The notes beneath the pieces were generated by a model. That model did no database searches and was not told the origin of the DNA. It was given only the letters and a program-made list of their open reading frames with translations. The position numbers and the translations under genes are program-made. DNA of 48,247 nucleotides from Robinsoniella sp. (lineage in GTDB: Bacteria; Bacillota; Clostridia; Lachnospirales; Lachnospiraceae): contig JALEVQ010000001.1 of assembly GCA_022788205.1 (NCBI GenBank), positions 1 through 48,247 on the forward strand, read 5' to 3'. Of this stretch, positions 15,398 through 23,377 are shown in pieces (positions within the stretch are counted from its first letter, which is position 1; every line of letters begins with the position of its first letter).

Positions 15398-16846
15398 TTA
15401 TTTTGACTGTGCATTCAGCCATGCAAAGATATTTGTGAATTCGCCTGCTGCCAGCTCTCCGCCTCCATTGTTTGTAGGCGCTGCACCGAATGTCTCATTG
15501 TCTGTAGAAGCTGCGATTGCTTCTCTATCCTGAACACCTGTAACCTCATTGTTGAACAATTTCACCCATGCAAAGTGTCCCATATATTCTGTTCCTTCGC
15601 TGTCTGTTCCCTCGATCGTCTCAAACAGAGATAACCAAGTATTCTCTGCTCCTGCCTGAACAAGTGCGCGGTATGTAGGTAACTCATATGCTTTTGGATC
15701 AACCACTGGATCATTTACAGATAATACGAACCAGATCGGTATATCTTTGATTGCTTCAATCTTCTCATCTGTCACCCAGCGTGTCTCTGTCACTGTTCCA
15801 TCCTGTTTGTATGTGCCATCTTCATTCTTCTCATACTCATAGAATGCGTATGCCTCACAATTTGGATAAGCTGCTGCGAAGTAGTCTGGGTAGTTGATGA
15901 TCATGTTCATCGTCATATATCCACCGTTAGAGCATCCACCGAGATATATACGGTTCGGATCTACATCTGGATGGGAATCTACATAATCTGCAATGGTATC
16001 CATCAAAATTTCTGTATATCTGGAAACACCGCTTCCTTTACCGTTGGTTCCGTCTCCTTCATCCATCCAATATGTCTCACACTGAACAGCCAGAACATAT
16101 GCTCCCTGCTGATCTCCTGCTGAGAAATAAGACTGAATTTCTGGTCTTGCCAGCGCACAAACTTCGTTTCCGATAATTTCAATATCAGGATCTGTTCCGC
16201 CTTCGCCCTGTCCATGTAACCAGATAATCAGAGGATTTTTCTCGCCGTCTGCAAGACTCTCTGGCTCATATGCTGCTGTGCGAAGTGTAATCTCTTCTTC
16301 CTCACCTGTAATATTGTTCATATAGGTTCCTGTGAAAGAATCTCTGCTGTTGAACATTGCTGTATCTGGGCAGATACGGTTTCCAATGCAATCCTCATCG
16401 ATTGCCAGAGGAGCTGCCTCTCCGTCTACTGTGAAGTCTGGGCAATCTACTGTGACCTGATATGCCTCTGACCACTTATTCATAAACACAGAGATGTCAT
16501 AACTAAATGGAGACCCGGATACTTCTGATCTTGTTTCCATCTCGATTGCAACGTATTTTGAAGCACCTTCTGCCTTTTCCCCATTCTCATCACATAAATA
16601 TACATCTGTCACAGTACGCTCTTTGCCTGCTGTTGTGACAGCACATCCCTCTGCGCTGACTTCAGATGCTTCTTTCTGTAACTCTACGATAATCTTAGGA
16701 ACGCCTGGTCCCCATTCATATCCTTGTACAAAAATAGCTGTGCTTGCTACAACTCCATCAGCCTCTGCTGCACTCGATACCATGGAAGTCATTCCCAAAG
16801 TCAGACATGCTGCCGCTAAAAGAGCCAATACTTTCTTGTTCTTCAT
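15398..16846 (-). CDS. secreted alpha/beta-hydrolase (esterase/peptidase, PHB-depolymerase-like)
   Basis: 482 residues with a Sec signal peptide (about 1-26, ending SSAAEA). An N-terminal beta-rich domain (about 35-180) resembles the Ig-like domain of EstA-type esterases. The hydrolase domain follows: IIWLHGQGEGG (oxyanion loop, 207-217), GCSNGG (nucleophile Ser306 at 304-309), VNDPVVD (acid, 378-383) and GHFAW (His424). No sorting or lipid signal is present, so it should be released. The substrate is unknown: a polysaccharide-linked ester, or a peptide. It lies inside the insertion that breaks cwlD and has its own promoter (17034-17062). AAGGGGG precedes the ATG with 9-nt spacing. Confidence 0.82.
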   Translation of the reverse strand: MKNKKVLALLAAACLTLGMTSMVSSAAEADGVVASTAIFVQGYEWGPGVPKIIVELQKEASEVSAEGCAVTTAGKERTVTDVYLCDENGEKAEGASKYVAIEMETRSEVSGSPFSYDISVFMNKWSEAYQVTVDCPDFTVDGEAAPLAIDEDCIGNRICPDTAMFNSRDSFTGTYMNNITGEEEEITLRTAAYEPESLADGEKNPLIIWLHGQGEGGTDPDIEIIGNEVCALARPEIQSYFSAGDQQGAYVLAVQCETYWMDEGDGTNGKGSGVSRYTEILMDTIADYVDSHPDVDPNRIYLGGCSNGGYMTMNMIINYPDYFAAAYPNCEAYAFYEYEKNEDGTYKQDGTVTETRWVTDEKIEAIKDIPIWFVLSVNDPVVDPKAYELPTYRALVQAGAENTWLSLFETIEGTDSEGTEYMGHFAWVKLFNNEVTGVQDREAIAASTDNETFGAAPTNNGGGELAAGEFTNIFAWLNAQSK

Positions 16847-17033
16847 AAATTAGTTCCCCCTTCAAAATAAATTCCACTCTGAAAAAAGTATCATCCTGCT
16901 ATAGCTTAAAATTTTCTTTTTTGATCCTCTGGAATCACTCTCAGAATATCTTTTCAGAATGTTTTTGATAATAGTGACACACATACTATGACTGCTACAT
17001 GATCCTTTAAAGTCTCAGTCTCATATTAACCTC

Positions 17034-17062
17034 ATTATATAGTCACATTTCTGATTGGTCAA
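17034..17062 (-). promoter_or_regulatory. promoter of the inserted hydrolase gene
   Basis: On the minus strand TTGACC (17062-17057), 17-nt spacer, TATAAT (17039-17034). It is inside the insertion, so the hydrolase gene came with its own promoter. A leader of about 180 nt results. The rest of 16847-17158 shows no gene. Confidence 0.65.
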
Positions 17063-17158
17063 GCATTTATTGGGTATTTTGTATATTTTTTTCCTATTTC
17101 TTTTGATATATATGTCAAATATCATAATAAAAAACGATATTTCCGCATTTTTCCTGCA

Positions 17159-17310
17159 CCGTGCCCTGGGTCGAGCACAACCACCTTCTGCTCTGATCCC
17201 TGGGTCATAACTTCCCGTATAGTTTTTTTTACTCCTAGCGTTGACAAGAGAAGGACTGCTAAAAGCAAAAAGCTTCCCATCCATATTTCCCACTTTTTTG
17301 GCTCTCCCAT
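17159..17310 (-). pseudogene. cwlD: cwlD amidase, 5' fragment (N-terminal ~50 codons)
   Basis: Starts MGEPKKWEIWMGSFLL with a single hydrophobic anchor (about 12-26) and runs to VVVLDPGHG, the first zinc-binding motif of Amidase_3, with His50 encoded at 17161-17163. After CACGG the frame leaves the family and soon stops (GAGKMRKYRFLL). AAGGGG lies 5 nt before the ATG. The continuation is at 15203-14625. Confidence 0.85.
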
Positions 17311-17440
17311 CGTTTCCCCTTCTCGTATATTTTCTTCTCTTTAGTTTATCGTATTTTTTTTTGATTTATCACACAATTTTTTCTCTATCTTTGACCTCAA
17401 AATACCGGATGATATTCTTGAATATTTTGTCGAAATTTAG

Positions 17441-17469
17441 TTGTGAATCGTATCAAAAAATGCTATAAT
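17441..17469 (+). promoter_or_regulatory. promoter of the yitT-like gene
   Basis: TTGTGA (17441-17446), 17-nt spacer, TATAAT (17464-17469). It sits in a very AT-rich stretch. The leader to the ATG at 17593 is about 115 nt with no obvious riboswitch. Confidence 0.65.
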
Positions 17470-17592
17470 CTGCTTTAGAAATATTTTATTTTTATTTTAT
17501 TTTTTGTTTATTGTATAGCAAATTTAGATCTCTGTGAGTGCGGCATGTATGTCCAATTTTTTCCGCAATAAGCACAGTGTCAGGAGGAACAA

Positions 17593-18438
17593 ATGAGCAA
17601 TAAATTCAAGGAATTTTTTCTTTTAACTGCTGGAATTCTTATTATGGTTATGGGGATTTATTTTTTCAAATTTCCAAATAATTTTTCCTTTGGAGGTGTG
17701 ACTGGTATCGCTGTTGTTGTCTCCAAATATACCTCCATCTCAAAAAGTATGCTCACCACAATCATCAATATCGCTTTGCTTGTTTTGGGATTTCTATTTC
17801 TCGGAAAGGGCTTTGGTTTCAAGACAGTCTATGCCAGTCTGCTCATGTCATTTGCCCTCTCATTTTTAGAAAAATTTTGTCCTATGTCGCATCCGCTCAC
17901 AGATGAAATCATGCTTGAACTCTCATTCGGTATTATTTTACCTGCAATTGGTTCCGGAATTTTGTTCAACATTGACGCTTCAAGCGGCGGGACAGATATT
18001 GTGGCAATGATTTTAAAAAAATATACCAGCATCAATATCGGAAACGCTCTTCTTATCACCGATTGTTTGATCGTGGCTGCCACATTTTTTGTATTTGACA
18101 TCAAGACGGGACTTCTCTCAACCCTCGGTCTTGTTGTCCGTTCTTTCATGATCGACGGCGTGATCGAAAATATTAACCTGAAAAAATATTTTACTGTTGT
18201 TTGCAGCAATCCTGAGCCAATCTGCGATTTCATTACACTTGAGCTGAACCGAAGCGCCACGGTATGTGAGGCGATGGGTGCCTTTTCTCACGATAGAAAA
18301 TATGTCATTTATACAGTGATCAGCCGCGCTCAGGCCGTGCGCCTCCGCACTTTTATTCATCTCCATGACCCTTCTGCATTTATTCTTATCTCCAACACCA
18401 GTGAGATCATCGGCAAAGGATTTCGAGGATATCAATGA
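17593..18438 (+). CDS. YitT family membrane protein with DUF2179 domain
   Basis: A 281-residue integral membrane protein with five or six hydrophobic segments (about 8-190) and a cytoplasmic C-terminal DUF2179 domain (about 200-281). Family marks are FKFPNNFSFGGVTGIAVV, ASSGGTDIVAMILKKY and the C-terminal run with VIYTVISRAQ and IGKGFRGYQ. YitT proteins are widespread in Firmicutes, and transport has been suggested but the substrate is not settled. It is monocistronic, with AGGAGG 6 nt before the ATG, a promoter at 17441 and a strong hairpin terminator at 18444-18501. Confidence 0.9.
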   Translation: MSNKFKEFFLLTAGILIMVMGIYFFKFPNNFSFGGVTGIAVVVSKYTSISKSMLTTIINIALLVLGFLFLGKGFGFKTVYASLLMSFALSFLEKFCPMSHPLTDEIMLELSFGIILPAIGSGILFNIDASSGGTDIVAMILKKYTSINIGNALLITDCLIVAATFFVFDIKTGLLSTLGLVVRSFMIDGVIENINLKKYFTVVCSNPEPICDFITLELNRSATVCEAMGAFSHDRKYVIYTVISRAQAVRLRTFIHLHDPSAFILISNTSEIIGKGFRGYQ

Positions 18439-18443
18439 TGAAA

Positions 18444-18501
18444 AAAGCAGCTGCTCTATCTTCTCTCCAGATTGAGAATTCTTGATAGAGTCAGCTGCTT
18501 T
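18444..18501 (+). terminator. terminator after the yitT-like gene
   Basis: AAAGCAGCTGCTCTATC (18444-18460) pairs with GATAGAG-T-CAGCTGCTTT (18484-18501): 17 bp with one bulge. It is convergent with the GH18 gene. The T-run is short. Confidence 0.7.
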
Positions 18502-18517
18502 GCTGTTATTCCGTCTT

Positions 18518-18550
18518 CTTTATCGTATGCCGCATTGCCATTTGGCATTT
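18518..18550. repeat. short dispersed hairpin element, copy after the GH18 gene
   Basis: On the minus strand AAATGCCAAATGGC, then AATGCGGCAT, matching the first half of the elements at 1700 and 20289. It overlaps the stop codon end of the GH18 gene. Confidence 0.4.
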
Positions 18551-20238
18551 TACGGCGCTATGTATTTGGAAATCACATCCCAAACATAGGTCTCCTCTAA
18601 TCCTAATTTCCATGCTGCAATCCCGCCAAGCCGATACGTTTCCGTTAACTTTGCACGCGCATCGACCGATTCGTCATCTTCAAGCCATACCTGATAGAGA
18701 GATCCATCGCTCGCATACCACTCTGCATAGTTTTGCTCTGCATTTTCATCCCATTGAATCTCGGCACCTGCTTCTTCCACCACACTCTGTGCTCTTCCCA
18801 TGCTGACTGCTTCGCTGGAAATATTCCCTTGGGAATCGGTATTCCAGATTCTTACATAAAATGGTATCGCATTGATCACCTTGTTGCAAGGCACAGAAAT
18901 AATTGTGCTCTCTATACCGCTTCTCACAAAATTCATGGTCGCCACAGAACCTACATCAGATCCCACATAATGCTCGTCATATCCCATAATAATCACATAG
19001 TCTGCGACAATGCCCTGCTCGCGCCGGTTGTAATGAGCAGTATACGGCTGAGGCACTGGATTATCAATCGAGAGAACAATCTCATTTTCCCGACATTTTA
19101 CTGACATTTCTCGGATAAACTGGATATAATCTTCTCCTGCTGACTGTGGGATCGCCTCAAAATCAATGTTGATTCCATCCAAGCTATACTCAAGTGCCGC
19201 CTCTATCAACTGATCTTGTATATTTTCTCTGGCAGCCATCGATGAGAGAACCGTCTCTGTATCCACATCTACATTGAAATTGTCAATCAATGCCCAAACC
19301 TGCATTCCTTTTCTATGTGCTCTTCTCACATATGTCTTATCCGCAAGGGAAGAAATATTCCCATCATTATCGATGACAGAAAACCATGTTGGTGAAATAA
19401 CATTCACTCCCTCAACGCCTTCGAGCTCATCCAGCAGACTGTCGTTTGCATCCTCATTTGTCACCTGATGCCACACAAGATTAATTTTCTCATCTTGTGT
19501 CAAACTTGTGTATACAGGCTCCGTAAAATCTGGAATCTCCAGGGTCTCTTCGCTCCGGTCTCCTAATGTCGTATTTTTAACATATCCAAGATACCCGTCA
19601 GCTGTGAGAACTCTCGTCCAGTCTTCCATCTCATCTACAATCCAAACACGGTCATTTTTGCTAACTTTTGTTAGAATTGGGCTTTTTATTCCCCCCTGAA
19701 AGCGCACGCTTGTGGCTTTCTTCATCACCGCAGCGGTCTGAGGAGTTTTTTCATATCGGATTACAGCGCGATTCGGATCTGTCATAAATTCATATTCCAT
19801 GAAAGTAAATCTCTTGACGAACTCTGCGTCCAGATACAGAATCTCTTCCTGCCAGAAAGCAATCACATATTCTTCACTTCTCGTCTCATCGTCAACCATA
19901 TACTCTCGACTGTCTGCCGGTATCTTATAGATCTGTGTCGGTGTTGTAAACAACAATAACGCTTCACTTTCATCCCAATAAAATCTCTGGTTCAGATACT
20001 CGATCACCGCCTCATGCTCCAGATATACCCTGTCATCTTTCCACATTCCCTTATAACGCACAAGCTGATCCTGCATAATCAATGCAATTTCATCTCCCCG
20101 CGTATCAAAGTATTCTTGCTGGTCCATCCATTCATTGGAAGGGATATATCTGCTCGCCAGTCTTCCCAAAACAGCCACCGCTGCAATCACTATCAGTGCG
20201 GAAATGACCGGAAGCACAATTCTACGTTTCTTTTTCAT
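18550..20238 (-). CDS. membrane-anchored GH18 family protein with SH3-like domain
   Basis: 562 residues. An N-terminal signal anchor (about 7-27) is followed by copper-amine-oxidase-like/unknown N-terminal sequence, an SH3b-like domain (about 175-225: SPILTKVSKNDRVWIVDEMEDW) and a GH18 barrel (about 250-560). The catalytic motif is DGINIDFE (354-361) with Glu361 as acid/base. The barrel continues with VLSIDNPVPQ, YVIIMGYDEHY and GGIAAWKLGLE. Such proteins act on N-acetylglucosaminyl bonds of peptidoglycan; relatives such as YaaH/SleL and YdhD take part in the spore cortex or wall. The exact role is not shown by context. A repeat element is in the 5' leader. GGAGGTGCTATA precedes the ATG. Confidence 0.88.
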   Translation of the reverse strand: MKKKRRIVLPVISALIVIAAVAVLGRLASRYIPSNEWMDQQEYFDTRGDEIALIMQDQLVRYKGMWKDDRVYLEHEAVIEYLNQRFYWDESEALLLFTTPTQIYKIPADSREYMVDDETRSEEYVIAFWQEEILYLDAEFVKRFTFMEYEFMTDPNRAVIRYEKTPQTAAVMKKATSVRFQGGIKSPILTKVSKNDRVWIVDEMEDWTRVLTADGYLGYVKNTTLGDRSEETLEIPDFTEPVYTSLTQDEKINLVWHQVTNEDANDSLLDELEGVEGVNVISPTWFSVIDNDGNISSLADKTYVRRAHRKGMQVWALIDNFNVDVDTETVLSSMAARENIQDQLIEAALEYSLDGINIDFEAIPQSAGEDYIQFIREMSVKCRENEIVLSIDNPVPQPYTAHYNRREQGIVADYVIIMGYDEHYVGSDVGSVATMNFVRSGIESTIISVPCNKVINAIPFYVRIWNTDSQGNISSEAVSMGRAQSVVEEAGAEIQWDENAEQNYAEWYASDGSLYQVWLEDDESVDARAKLTETYRLGGIAAWKLGLEETYVWDVISKYIAP

Positions 20239-20288
20239 TATAGCACCTCCGCTGTCTCCTGTTATTACTCCTCATTTTCTCTGATGAT

Positions 20289-20340
20289 ACCCTCTGGGTA
20301 AACACATTGCCATCCGGCGTTTCAAAATGTATCATATTTG
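20289..20340. repeat. short dispersed hairpin element, copy in leader of the GH18 gene
   Basis: TACCCTCTGGGTA followed by CATTGCCATCCGGCGTTTC and AAAATGTAT. It aligns over about 50 nt with 1700-1750, with roughly three quarters of the bases the same. Both copies are 50-100 nt before a minus-strand start codon of an exported protein. Confidence 0.5.
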
Positions 20341-20634
20341 TCGTCCGATGTCATTATATCATGAAAATGCCCGCTGTGATTACATTATTCGACATTTTAA
20401 GAAATTTCTAAGGTACTTCATCCTAAAATTCAAGCCCGCCGCCGCACAGACGGCTTCATGGATGGGGATGCGCCTCACCCACTTTTCTGTATCGTTCTGC
20501 GCTGGTTGTAGTGCATGAAGACTGTTGACGCGTATGAGAAAATCGAGCCCGTTAAATAGATTGTGTATATCAGATTTGGCAGAGATCTTCTTTTATCTCT
20601 CTCTATTTTTACGCACTGGAGGATTTTGTTGGGG

Positions 20635-20850
20635 TTATTTTATTTTTACATAGTCAAATCCAATCCCTACCACTTTATTGTTTTCATCTTGAATATAATC
20701 TCTCATATAACTGCTCTCTTCCTCAATCATGCACGCACGGACAATACTTTTAGGATCACTCTTTTTCCCGTTAAGCATAAGATACTTTCCTTCCCGGACA
20801 TAATGATCCAGTTCCTTCTTCAATTTTTTCTTTTCTTTCATTTTCTCCAT
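20635..20850 (-). CDS. small conserved-looking hypothetical protein
   Basis: 71 residues, highly charged: a Lys-rich start (MEKMKEKKKLKKELDHYV), then REGKYLMLNGKKSDPKSIVR and a close in NNKVVGIGFDYVKIK. No signal or membrane segment. GGGAAGG lies 10 nt before the ATG, and GGAG 3 nt before a second ATG at codon 4. The even amino-acid composition and good site suggest a real gene, but I do not know its function. It is downstream of the orphan leftward promoter at 21517-21545, about 660 nt away. Confidence 0.55.
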   Translation of the reverse strand: MEKMKEKKKLKKELDHYVREGKYLMLNGKKSDPKSIVRACMIEEESSYMRDYIQDENNKVVGIGFDYVKIK

Positions 20851-21516
20851 CTGCCTTCTACCTTCCCTTTATCTGAACTTCACATGGAAATGTGAATGAT
20901 TTCAGCAATTTTTTCCACCTCTTACAGCAGTTGAAAAATCCTTGCTGATCTTTGTTTAATGATCGGATAATCTAATCTTCTCACTGTCATGATCCCTTAT
21001 AGAACTTCATTTTCATTTCTGGTCTGTGACCCCTTCCATATTATTCTATATGGACTGGACAGTTTAAAAAATTTATTCTTGGTGCTGTGATATACTATTT
21101 CTAAGAAAATCCTCCCCAAAAAACAATCCATGACGTCAGTATCCGGTTGTGTACCTACAGCAGATTCGAAAATTCTTGGCATTCATGCCAGATAAGAGAT
21201 TTATGTTTTATCAGAGAAGAGATTTGCTTTTCATTCAAACGGTCATAATACTTTTTCACAGCCACTCCACAGATTCCATGTATATGTATTAAAATTCAAG
21301 GGGATGATAAGGAAATCGAGAGCCTGTGCTCCTGCTGCTAATAAAATATCGTCCCAGTGATACCATATCACTCAGCCGACCGTTCTCATATTCATTTTTT
21401 GACTTGGAAATATGCGAAGAAACTCGCAGATAAAAACTGAAAAAGAATTGCGGGAAATAGAAAAAATCAGATTGGGAAACCTCCTTTCTTTCTACAAATC
21501 CCTCCTCTTGTCTTTT

Positions 21517-21545
21517 ATTATATATAATATGTTACTGAAAATCAA
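21517..21545 (-). promoter_or_regulatory. near-consensus leftward promoter without a clear gene
   Basis: On the minus strand TTGATT (21545-21540), 17-nt spacer, TATAAT (21522-21517). A strong ribosome-site-like AAAGGAGG follows at 21487-21480, but no long open frame starts there. It is back to back with the mecA promoter. Confidence 0.65.
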
Positions 21546-21584
21546 GTAATTTGTGGAATTTTTTTAATCTTTTTTTCCGATCTA

Positions 21585-21613
21585 TTGACTTCTGCGGAAA
21601 GATTGGATATACT
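21585..21613 (+). promoter_or_regulatory. near-consensus rightward promoter towards mecA
   Basis: TTGACT (21585-21590), 17-nt spacer, TATACT (21608-21613). It faces mecA and would give a leader of about 260 nt. Confidence 0.65.
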
Positions 21614-21879
21614 ATGTTTTCAAACAGAAACCCTCAATTCACTGGAATTTTTCAGCCAGTATCCATATATTTACTTTACATCTTACTTTCTATTCGTATA
21701 TAATATAATTAAGAGAGGTTATAATATATGGGTTATCGTATCTGTCGTGCCAGACATGAGTATCACAAAATTTTAAAATTGGTCTTCTGATTGGTCACGG
21801 CAATCACAATATAGTAGAAAATATAAATTTTAATCTGAATGAGAACATTCAGTAACTTGATCAGATAGGATGTGATTTT

Positions 21880-22614
21880 ATGAAAATAGAAAAGATTAAT
21901 GACAACCAGATTCGCTGTACTCTGACCCGAGAAGATCTGGAGCGAAGAGAATTAAAATTGAGTGAACTCGCATACGGCAGCGAGAAGGCAAAATCTCTTT
22001 TCCAGGATATGATGCAACAAGCTGCATATGAATTCGGATTCGAGGCGAATAATATTCCTCTGATGATTGAAGCGATTCCTGTTTCTTCCGAGACCATTAT
22101 TCTGATCATCACAAAAGTAGAAGACCCTGAAGAATTAGACACTCGTTTTTCAAAATTTTCTCCTTTTTCTGAAGGAGAAGACTCATCAACAACGCCATCT
22201 ATGCCAAAATTGGAGGGTGCTGACGAGATTCTTGATTTATTTCATAAAATCAAGCAAGTCGGCAAGTCTATCGATAAAGCTTCTGCCTCCGCCAAAGAGA
22301 AGACAGATTCAGCACCGATTCAGCTTGCAAAAATGTACCAGTTCCGCGATCTCGATGTCATGATTCTTGCCGCTAAAGCACTGAAAGGTTTTTACAGAGG
22401 TCGCAACTCGATCTTTAAGGATAATGTAAACAAGGATTACTTTCTTGTACTCTTTAAATCTGATCACACTCCCGAAGAGTTCAACAAAGTTTGCAATACA
22501 CTTTCAGAATACGGTGTATCCTGCACATTTTCCTCTGCAGCAGAAGCTTATTTTTCAGAACATTACACCTTAATTCTAGGGGATACAGCACTCCAGCAGC
22601 TTGCCGAATTATAG
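21880..22614 (+). CDS. mecA: adaptor protein MecA
   Basis: A 244-residue member of the MecA/YpbH family, which delivers substrates to the ClpC-ClpP protease. The N-terminal substrate-binding domain opens MKIEKINDNQIRCTLTREDLERR and contains FQDMMQQAAYEFGFE. A Ser/Lys-rich linker (about 85-145) leads to the C-terminal ClpC-binding domain with RDLDVMILAAKAL and a Phe/Tyr-rich close. The length is usual for the family. The ribosome site is poor (AGGATG at 21867-21872). The ATG at 21880 is the only sensible start. Confidence 0.9.
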   Translation: MKIEKINDNQIRCTLTREDLERRELKLSELAYGSEKAKSLFQDMMQQAAYEFGFEANNIPLMIEAIPVSSETIILIITKVEDPEELDTRFSKFSPFSEGEDSSTTPSMPKLEGADEILDLFHKIKQVGKSIDKASASAKEKTDSAPIQLAKMYQFRDLDVMILAAKALKGFYRGRNSIFKDNVNKDYFLVLFKSDHTPEEFNKVCNTLSEYGVSCTFSSAAEAYFSEHYTLILGDTALQQLAEL

Positions 22615-22657
22615 GGAAGGTATCACATTTGAATACGTTTCCATGAGTCAAAAACAA

Positions 22658-22699
22658 GGGATACGCCGCCAGAAAATGAACCATCTGACCTCGTATCCC
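22658..22699 (-). terminator. terminator of the DUF1858 gene
   Basis: GGGATACG (22658-22665) pairs with CGTATCCC (22692-22699). On the minus strand the stem is followed by TTGTTTTTG. It also lies after mecA on the plus strand. Confidence 0.6.
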
Positions 22700-22720
22700 C
22701 TATTATTTGTGTCAACAATT

Positions 22721-22927
22721 CTATTTCTGCAAGCTGTCCAAAAATGCGTTAATTCTTGCAACCAACAAATCAGGTTCAATTCCGTGAACTAATGCAGCTT
22801 CTTCCAGTGACTCTCCCTGAGCAGATGGGCATCCGATGCAGTGCATTCCGCTTGCCATCAGGAATGGTGCCATCTGAGGATCTACCTGAAGAATTTCTCC
22901 GATTAACATTTCTTTGGTAATTGCCAT
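22721..22927 (-). CDS. DUF1858 (hybrid-cluster-associated redox disulfide) protein
   Basis: 68 residues from the chosen start. [21 protein letters not shown] followed by [19 protein letters not shown] and a helical end is the DUF1858/TIGR03980 pattern. The CIGC pair can form a redox disulfide or bind a metal. The start is set at the ATG at 22927 because AAGGAGG lies 8 nt before it. The frame is open for six further codons. Partner unknown; a ferredoxin gene is divergent next door. Confidence 0.85.
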   Translation of the reverse strand: MAITKEMLIGEILQVDPQMAPFLMASGMHCIGCPSAQGESLEEAALVHGIEPDLLVARINAFLDSLQK

Positions 22928-23098
22928 GTTTTGTTCCTCCTTCATTCAATATTGTACTATTATAATACTTTTCTATTTGTTATGCAAGGCTTCCTGAAAA
23001 TTAAAAAGTTTTCTCTTGTATAATTGGGGCAGATGTATTAGAATAGAGAAAAGATCTGTCCACCAGATCTCATTTGAGAATATAAGGAGGTACTTATC

Positions 23099-23269
23099 AT
23101 GGCATACGTAATTACAGATGAATGTGTAAGCTGCGGAACATGTGCAGATGCTTGTCCAGCAGAAGCTATCAGCGAAGGTGATGGAAAATACGTGATCGAT
23201 GCAGATGCTTGCTTAGAGTGCGGAACATGTGAATCCGAATGTCCAACAGGCGCTATCGTAGCTGAATAA
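23099..23269 (+). CDS. 2[4Fe-4S] ferredoxin
   Basis: 56 residues, MAYVITDECVSCGTCADACP then a second CLECGTCESECP. Each half has C-x2-C-x2-C-x3-C, giving two cubane clusters, as in clostridial ferredoxins. The two halves are clear internal repeats. It carries electrons in fermentation (for example with pyruvate:ferredoxin oxidoreductase, hydrogenase or Rnf). AAGGAGG precedes the ATG with about 9-nt spacing, and a TATAAT at 23017-23022 is a likely -10. A strong terminator follows. The gene is single. Confidence 0.97.
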   Translation: MAYVITDECVSCGTCADACPAEAISEGDGKYVIDADACLECGTCESECPTGAIVAE

Positions 23270-23291
23270 TTATGAGCATATGCTCTGACAG

Positions 23292-23328
23292 AAAACGAGT
23301 AGGAGATCTCATCTCCCACTCGTTTTTT
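23292..23328 (+). terminator. terminator after the ferredoxin gene
   Basis: AAAACGAGT-A-GGAGAT (23292-23307), loop CTC, ATCTCC-C-ACTCGTTTT (23311-23326), then T. The stem has 15 pairs with one A-C mismatch. Confidence 0.85.
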
Positions 23329-23377
23329 CTTTCCATCATGCGACAAACGTCCTACCGTATCATTCTTCTCTGTGTCA

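Larger units (their letters stand above)
15204..17158. mobile_element. ~1.95-kb insertion that splits cwlD
   Basis: The segment lies between the two cwlD fragments and is flanked by a 5-bp direct repeat, CCGTG at 15199-15203 and 17159-17163. This has the look of a target-site duplication. It holds one gene (secreted hydrolase), its promoter and a terminator-like hairpin, but no transposase, integrase or intron signature. I see no terminal inverted repeats: the left end starts GGATGGATGTC (itself part of a small palindrome) and the right end reads TGCAGGAAAAATG inward. How it moved is unknown. Calling it mobile is an inference from the split gene. Confidence 0.6.
20239..21879. other. 1.6-kb region with little coding content
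   Basis: It holds a repeat element (20289-20340), one small plausible gene (20635-20850) and two divergent promoters (21517-21545 and 21585-21613). Between 20900 and 21500 there is no convincing gene on either strand. On the minus strand, 21484-21160 reads as short protein-like pieces in changing frames (for example VAVKKYYDRLNEKQISSLIK near 21240), as expected of a decayed gene, but I do not recognise a family. Confidence 0.5.

Noticed and set aside
20997-21182. 61-codon minus-strand frame
   Set aside because: No ribosome site and no recognisable family. At best it is part of a decayed sequence.
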